Assembly: GCA_018670085.1 (NCBI GenBank)
Contig: JABHRS010000032.1
Span: 1-64,000 of the forward strand
From: an archaeon
Lineage (GTDB): Archaea > Nanobdellota > Nanobdellia > Woesearchaeales > GW2011-AR9
Direction of reading: 5' to 3'
Length of the DNA: 64,000 nucleotides
Below, in pieces: positions 60,333-64,000 of this stretch. A program made the position numbers and the translations under genes. Positions within the stretch are counted from its first letter, which is position 1. Every line of letters begins with the position of its first letter. The notes under the pieces were generated by a model. It was given only the letters and a program-made list of their open reading frames with translations. It was not told where the DNA came from and searched no databases.

Positions 60333-61439
60333 CTACCCTTCTAACGTAAACTTCTCATGCGTTGCAATTGACGATATTAAGCTACAAAGAATTACCGCGC
60401 CAACTATTGCAACATAGATTTCTGCAGTTAAAATTTGTGCTTCTAAACCAAGTGTCGCTGCGATAATCCCAATTGACAACTGCGAATTGAACAAGTGGCC
60501 TGCGTAATGCCCTTTTTTTGGAAAAAACGGTTTTGTCGCAAGATAAGTTCCAAGCCATTTACTCCCATACACAATTGCAGTAAATAGTGCCAAGTATCCA
60601 ACACTGTTCCACAAACTAACCAAATCGATACTTAGTCCAACTTTGAAGAAGAAGAATGGGGTTAAGAATGCAAATGTGATAGTTTTTAGTTGACTTTCAA
60701 TTGTTTCAAATTTTTCGATTAATTCAGAGGTAAATATCCCAAACAAAAATGCTAACAGTACAGCTTCTACTCCTGCAAACTCTGCTGTAACTTGTAGGCC
60801 AAGTAAAATCAGCAGTACAATTTTTAATTTCAATCCCATGGATTGTTTTTTAGATTTTGTGATCTTACTAAATATAACATGTCCAAAATCACGAATTGGT
60901 TTACTAAATACAAGTAGACCTAACAGGACCAGCAATGTGTAAACAGTAAAGTCACTAAAGAACATACTAAGTGCAATAATACTAAGTAGGTCAGTTACCA
61001 TCGCAGCTGCAAGCAATGTTTTGTTAATTTTATTCATCCCTTGTCCAAGTAAGATCGGATAAACTATTGCAACTGAAGTTGTAGATAGTGCTGTTGCGAT
61101 TAAAAGTGAAGCCATTAGTTCAAAACCAAGTAAGAAATTACAAATCACAAACACTGCCAAAAATGGTGCCAGAAAAGAAGCAGCTCCAATTCCAATACTA
61201 CTTTTGTATTCCTTTTTAATAAATTCCATATTAATTTCCAGACCAGCAAGATACATCAAAGAAAGAATCCCCATCTCTCCTAACAGATCAATGATTCCAG
61301 AAGTTTCTAATCCAAAAAAATTAACTCCAACAATTCCAGCTAAAATTTCTAATAATGGTGTTGCAATTCCAAGAGCAAACCCACTAACTCCTGCAAAAAC
61401 CACTAAAATCATTGGGACAATAAATGATGTCATGTTCAA
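60333..61439 (-). CDS. Monovalent cation/proton antiporter (CPA2/KefB-like)
   Basis: About 11 membrane helices; the family core is visible in LMYLAGLEINMEF, ATALSTTSVAIVYPIL and FFFFKVGLSIDL. No C-terminal RCK/TrkA domain, 368 aa. Exchanges Na+ or K+ for protons. No partner gene. Confidence 0.9.
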   Translation of the reverse strand: MNMTSFIVPMILVVFAGVSGFALGIATPLLEILAGIVGVNFFGLETSGIIDLLGEMGILSLMYLAGLEINMEFIKKEYKSSIGIGAASFLAPFLAVFVICNFLLGFELMASLLIATALSTTSVAIVYPILLGQGMNKINKTLLAAAMVTDLLSIIALSMFFSDFTVYTLLVLLGLLVFSKPIRDFGHVIFSKITKSKKQSMGLKLKIVLLILLGLQVTAEFAGVEAVLLAFLFGIFTSELIEKFETIESQLKTITFAFLTPFFFFKVGLSIDLVSLWNSVGYLALFTAIVYGSKWLGTYLATKPFFPKKGHYAGHLFNSQLSIGIIAATLGLEAQILTAEIYVAIVGAVILCSLISSIATHEKFTLEG

Positions 61440-61516
61440 ACAAATATTTTAGCATATTTAAATGGTTGCTCTTTGTCAGGTTATTTTTTAAAAGAGGATA
61501 AGAATAAAGAATAATC

Positions 61517-62104
61517 ATGTTACAAAAGACCAAATGCACAGTCGAACAGGCAAGATCAGAGGCTGAAGACCAACCGATTCTAATCACAGTTTTAACTGAA
61601 GCAGAGATCAAATCAGCAATTCAAACTCTTGAATCAAGAACTAGTCTCAAAGGGATTCAGCTTCCAAGTTCTTTAATTCAAAAGATTCCGAAAAAAACAA
61701 ATTGTAATTTTCTTTCAATAGAACTCCAAGATCCACAGCATACAGAAAATATACTCAAATATCTTACACCAAAAAATCAATTCATCGAATTAATTATCCC
61801 ACAAGAAATTTTCAATGAATCACTAATAAAAAATCTAAAAGGAGTAAAAAGGGTCATCATTGATTTCTCAAATCAAAAAACAAACAAACAAACAAAAAAA
61901 CAAACAAACCAAGATCAAATTAATAACATTTTCGCAATCTTAATCTCAAATAAATTCTTCCCCTTCACAAAAGGGCTAACTCAGGATCAAACAGAACCAA
62001 GGCATATGGTTGAATTTTACTCTGGAAAAATGAGAGCGAGTGATATAACGGATCAAAATGCAGCTATGTTCCAAGAAACAAAAGAGAAGGGAGATTTACT
62101 ATGA
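61517..62104 (+). CDS. Unknown protein coupled to a radical-SAM gene, 195 aa
   Basis: TATA (TTTTTTAAAAG) about 26 nt before the ATG. Alpha/beta protein with a low-complexity NQKTNKQTKKQTNQ spacer in the middle and a C-terminal ERxHMVEFYSGK-like segment (EPRHMVEFYSGKM). Its last codons overlap the start of the next gene by 4 bp, so it is probably a partner or substrate of that enzyme. No family recognised. Confidence 0.6.
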   Translation: MLQKTKCTVEQARSEAEDQPILITVLTEAEIKSAIQTLESRTSLKGIQLPSSLIQKIPKKTNCNFLSIELQDPQHTENILKYLTPKNQFIELIIPQEIFNESLIKNLKGVKRVIIDFSNQKTNKQTKKQTNQDQINNIFAILISNKFFPFTKGLTQDQTEPRHMVEFYSGKMRASDITDQNAAMFQETKEKGDLL

Positions 62105-63378
62105 ATAAAAAAAATAAACTAAAAATCCTCCTTTTAGCTTTCAACTTACAATCAGACGTAGCTCCCTTGGGCCTTTCTTACCTCAAAGCCTACGCAGAAA
62201 AATATCACAAAGATGTTATCATTGAAATTAAAGAGTTCAGTATGGGCCAAAGATTAGGTTACGAAACTAACAAAAACACAGAACTGCAGGCACTCTCTTA
62301 CATCAAACTCACAAAACCAGATTTAGTGGCTTTTAGTTGTTACATTTGGAGTGCCGACATAGCAATGAATTTCGCAAGAGCTATCAAACAAATCAGCAAA
62401 CAAACAAAAGTTTGCCTTGGTGGTGTAGAAATATCAAAGGATACAATCAACGAAAACATTGACTTTGCAATCGCAGGAGAAGGAGAAATCGCATTTAAAG
62501 AATTAATTGATCATCTAAAAAATGAAAGACCAATCGAAAAGGTCCATAACATTATTGCTAGAAACGAGGAGCATCAGTTAATTCATGGACAAAAGACAGA
62601 GCTAAAGAATTTAGACGAACTTCCATTTCCCTACACAATCATCGAAAATAAAGAGTTTACAGTTGTCAGAATCGAAACTGCAAGGGGCTGCACATTTAAT
62701 TGTAAGTTCTGTCATTACGCAAAACCAACTCTCAGATACTTTTCTCTAGATTACCTAAAAACTAATCTCTCCTATTTATTTGACAACTTCCAGTTCAAAT
62801 ACTTAACATTTCTCGACGCTAATTTCAACTCCAATAAGGAGCGCATGTTTGAGATTCTTGACATTGTGCAACAAAATGTAACTAAGCATCAAAGGAAAAT
62901 CAGCATCCACATCGAACTGAGACCTGAATTAATCGACGAAGACACAATCAAGAGATTCAAAGAATATTCATTCAAAATTGACACAGAACTAGGTTTGCAA
63001 TCAACTAACAAACAAGTCCTCCAAGCAGTAGGTCGTCCAACTAACATCAAAAGAGTTGAACAAGCTCTCAAACTTCTCAACGAACATCACATTAAATACA
63101 AAATAGATCTGATGTATGGTCTTCCAAAGGACAATTTCTACAAATTCCTCCAATCATGCAGATTCATCATCAAATACGCAACAAAGCAGAAACAGGTAGT
63201 TGCCCATCATTATATGCAACTTAACAACACAGAGCTACAAAAGAACAAAGAACTAGTCAGGTTCACACCAAACAATAGCAGTATGATTATTAAAACAGAA
63301 AGTCAAGACGCTTATGATCTTTACCTAACTAAACTTTTCTTGGATCAATTGAATCAAGAATTAATCTGTTTCAAATAG
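62101..63378 (+). CDS. B12-binding-domain radical-SAM enzyme, 425 aa
   Basis: N-terminal cobalamin-binding-like Rossmann domain (LKILLLAFNLQSDVAPLGLSYL). The cluster motif is CTFNCKFCHYAK (CX3CX2C). HxxH/DxHxxG for B12 is not evident, so cobalamin use is unsure. C-terminal barrel follows. Substrate unknown; such enzymes act on lipids, bacteriochlorins, natural products or peptides. Follows a co-translated 195-aa gene. Confidence 0.88.
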   Translation: MNKKNKLKILLLAFNLQSDVAPLGLSYLKAYAEKYHKDVIIEIKEFSMGQRLGYETNKNTELQALSYIKLTKPDLVAFSCYIWSADIAMNFARAIKQISKQTKVCLGGVEISKDTINENIDFAIAGEGEIAFKELIDHLKNERPIEKVHNIIARNEEHQLIHGQKTELKNLDELPFPYTIIENKEFTVVRIETARGCTFNCKFCHYAKPTLRYFSLDYLKTNLSYLFDNFQFKYLTFLDANFNSNKERMFEILDIVQQNVTKHQRKISIHIELRPELIDEDTIKRFKEYSFKIDTELGLQSTNKQVLQAVGRPTNIKRVEQALKLLNEHHIKYKIDLMYGLPKDNFYKFLQSCRFIIKYATKQKQVVAHHYMQLNNTELQKNKELVRFTPNNSSMIIKTESQDAYDLYLTKLFLDQLNQELICFK

Positions 63379-63385
63379 GTTTAAA

Positions 63386-64000
63386 TTAAGACCCAAGTGT
63401 CTCAACCAAATCCATCAGCAAGTTCTTCTCAGAAGAATTTTCTCTTTCTAGTTCAAGCCTCAAACGCAATTTGGTTAACCCACCAGTTTTTTGAACAGCA
63501 CTACCAAAACCACCATGGCCTTGTTTCTTAAGAAAAGATTGAGTTGGAATTTTTCCTTGTGTTTTGTAAATATTTCTTGCAACTTGCATTATTTTTTCTT
63601 CTGTCCACTTTTTTGCTCCTTTTGATTTTGGAAATACTTTATCAGCAAGTCCTCTACTTATAACTGCGTTATAAAATCCTCCTCCTCCATTTTCTCTGTC
63701 ATTTGCTATTTGAGCTCTTGACATACCAGGAAAATTATCATGGTAATGACATTTTAATTCCTGTACACTGTACATACCCCAACCTTTTCTAATCTGTGCA
63801 GGTAATATTTTGTCCACTAATCCTCTTAAATATACCGCGTTGTAAAAAGACGTGCCTAGTTTTCCAGCATCTTTTTGAACTTGTTTTCGAGTCAAACCAG
63901 GAAAATTATCTTGATAAAATGCCGCAAATTCTTTTTCACCAAATCCTCTCCACCTATTACTTTTTGATTTTGATTTTGGAAGCACTTCATCTTTTAGACC
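63386..64000 (-). CDS. Repeat protein, partial at the right edge
   Basis: The frame is open to the edge, and the residues there (GLKDEVLPKSKSK) continue the repeat pattern, so the true start is outside; a GTG at 63985 is only internal. At least three repeats of about 55 aa contain Y/FxDNFPGxxRxQ, SFYNAVxxRGLxDKxxP. The last repeat is degenerate (GGFGSAVQKTGGLTKL). Looks like a DNA-binding repeat of HTH type, not known to me. Confidence 0.62.
   Translation of the reverse strand, partial: GLKDEVLPKSKSKSNRWRGFGEKEFAAFYQDNFPGLTRKQVQKDAGKLGTSFYNAVYLRGLVDKILPAQIRKGWGMYSVQELKCHYHDNFPGMSRAQIANDRENGGGGFYNAVISRGLADKVFPKSKGAKKWTEEKIMQVARNIYKTQGKIPTQSFLKKQGHGGFGSAVQKTGGLTKLRLRLELERENSSEKNLLMDLVETLGS

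Noticed and set aside
1-64000. CRISPR array or cas genes.
   Set aside because: No series of regularly spaced repeats and no Cas-like protein were seen; the repeats present are two-hairpin elements and tRNA remnants.

Overview
The window is AT-rich archaeal DNA, most likely from a DPANN archaeon of the Woesearchaeota/Pacearchaeota type. The evidence is archaeal ribosomal proteins uL1, P0 and P1, an archaeal NadM, a class III (pilin-type) signal peptide, a TctA-family COG1784 protein, TrmB and tandem-Lrp regulators, archaeal TATA boxes, and introns of the archaeal bulge-helix-bulge (BHB) type. Bacterial-looking genes (dnaK/dnaJ/grpE, a bacterial-type metK, an AlaE-like exporter) sit among them. 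Two initiation modes are visible. Isolated genes usually have a TATA box about 25-28 nt before the start codon and are therefore leaderless; genes inside operons have GGAGG-type Shine-Dalgarno sites. I used this rule to correct many start codons.

Positions 1-1415 hold the end of one recombinase locus (a tyrosine integrase coupled to a gene that runs off the window). Positions 1587-14209 are a 12.6-kb integrated mobile element. A 16-bp direct repeat bounds it, and the right copy is the 3' end of a tRNA-Gln gene. Next to attL are its tyrosine integrase, two tiny four-cysteine proteins, a secreted trypsin-like lipoprotein, a small membrane protein and a metallophosphoesterase; three of these promoters share an ATGAACA motif. 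The opposite strand carries a long operon: RHH repressor, small proteins, a 1179-aa primase-helicase, several unknown proteins including 27- and 31-aa micro-genes, a Walker ATPase with an HTH, and a serine recombinase. A divergent winged-helix gene closes the element. No capsid gene is recognisable, so it may be an integrated plasmid or an unknown virus type.

The tRNA-Gln at the attachment site is interrupted by three small BHB introns (10/11, 37/38 and 53/54). A LAGLIDADG endonuclease gene is divergent from it. tRNA-Leu and tRNA-Arg also have degenerate copies nearby, which points to repeated recombination at tRNA genes.

Positions 15.4-40 kb are mostly chromosomal: a RelE-like toxin-antitoxin pair, LysM and secreted proteins, a membrane Ser/Thr kinase, DPANN hypotheticals, Lrp and a giant TrmB regulator with five tandem effector domains, an M29-like peptidase, YbaK, a pilin, a stand-alone NFACT-R protein and NadM. 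Positions 40-46.5 kb hold PopT/DUF368 and the heat-shock locus, where a winged-helix repressor gene faces grpE-dnaK-dnaJ and the same 17-bp palindrome lies at both start sites. Positions 50.8-52.8 kb hold uL1-P0-P1. Then follow a CBS/HTH regulator, metK, secreted proteins, two radical-SAM genes and a cation/proton antiporter.

The most novel non-coding signals are two paralogous structured RNAs (dnaK-dnaJ gap and metK leader) with covarying helices around an identical internal loop, a third multibranched RNA candidate at 39920-40040, and five copies of a two-hairpin intergenic element.
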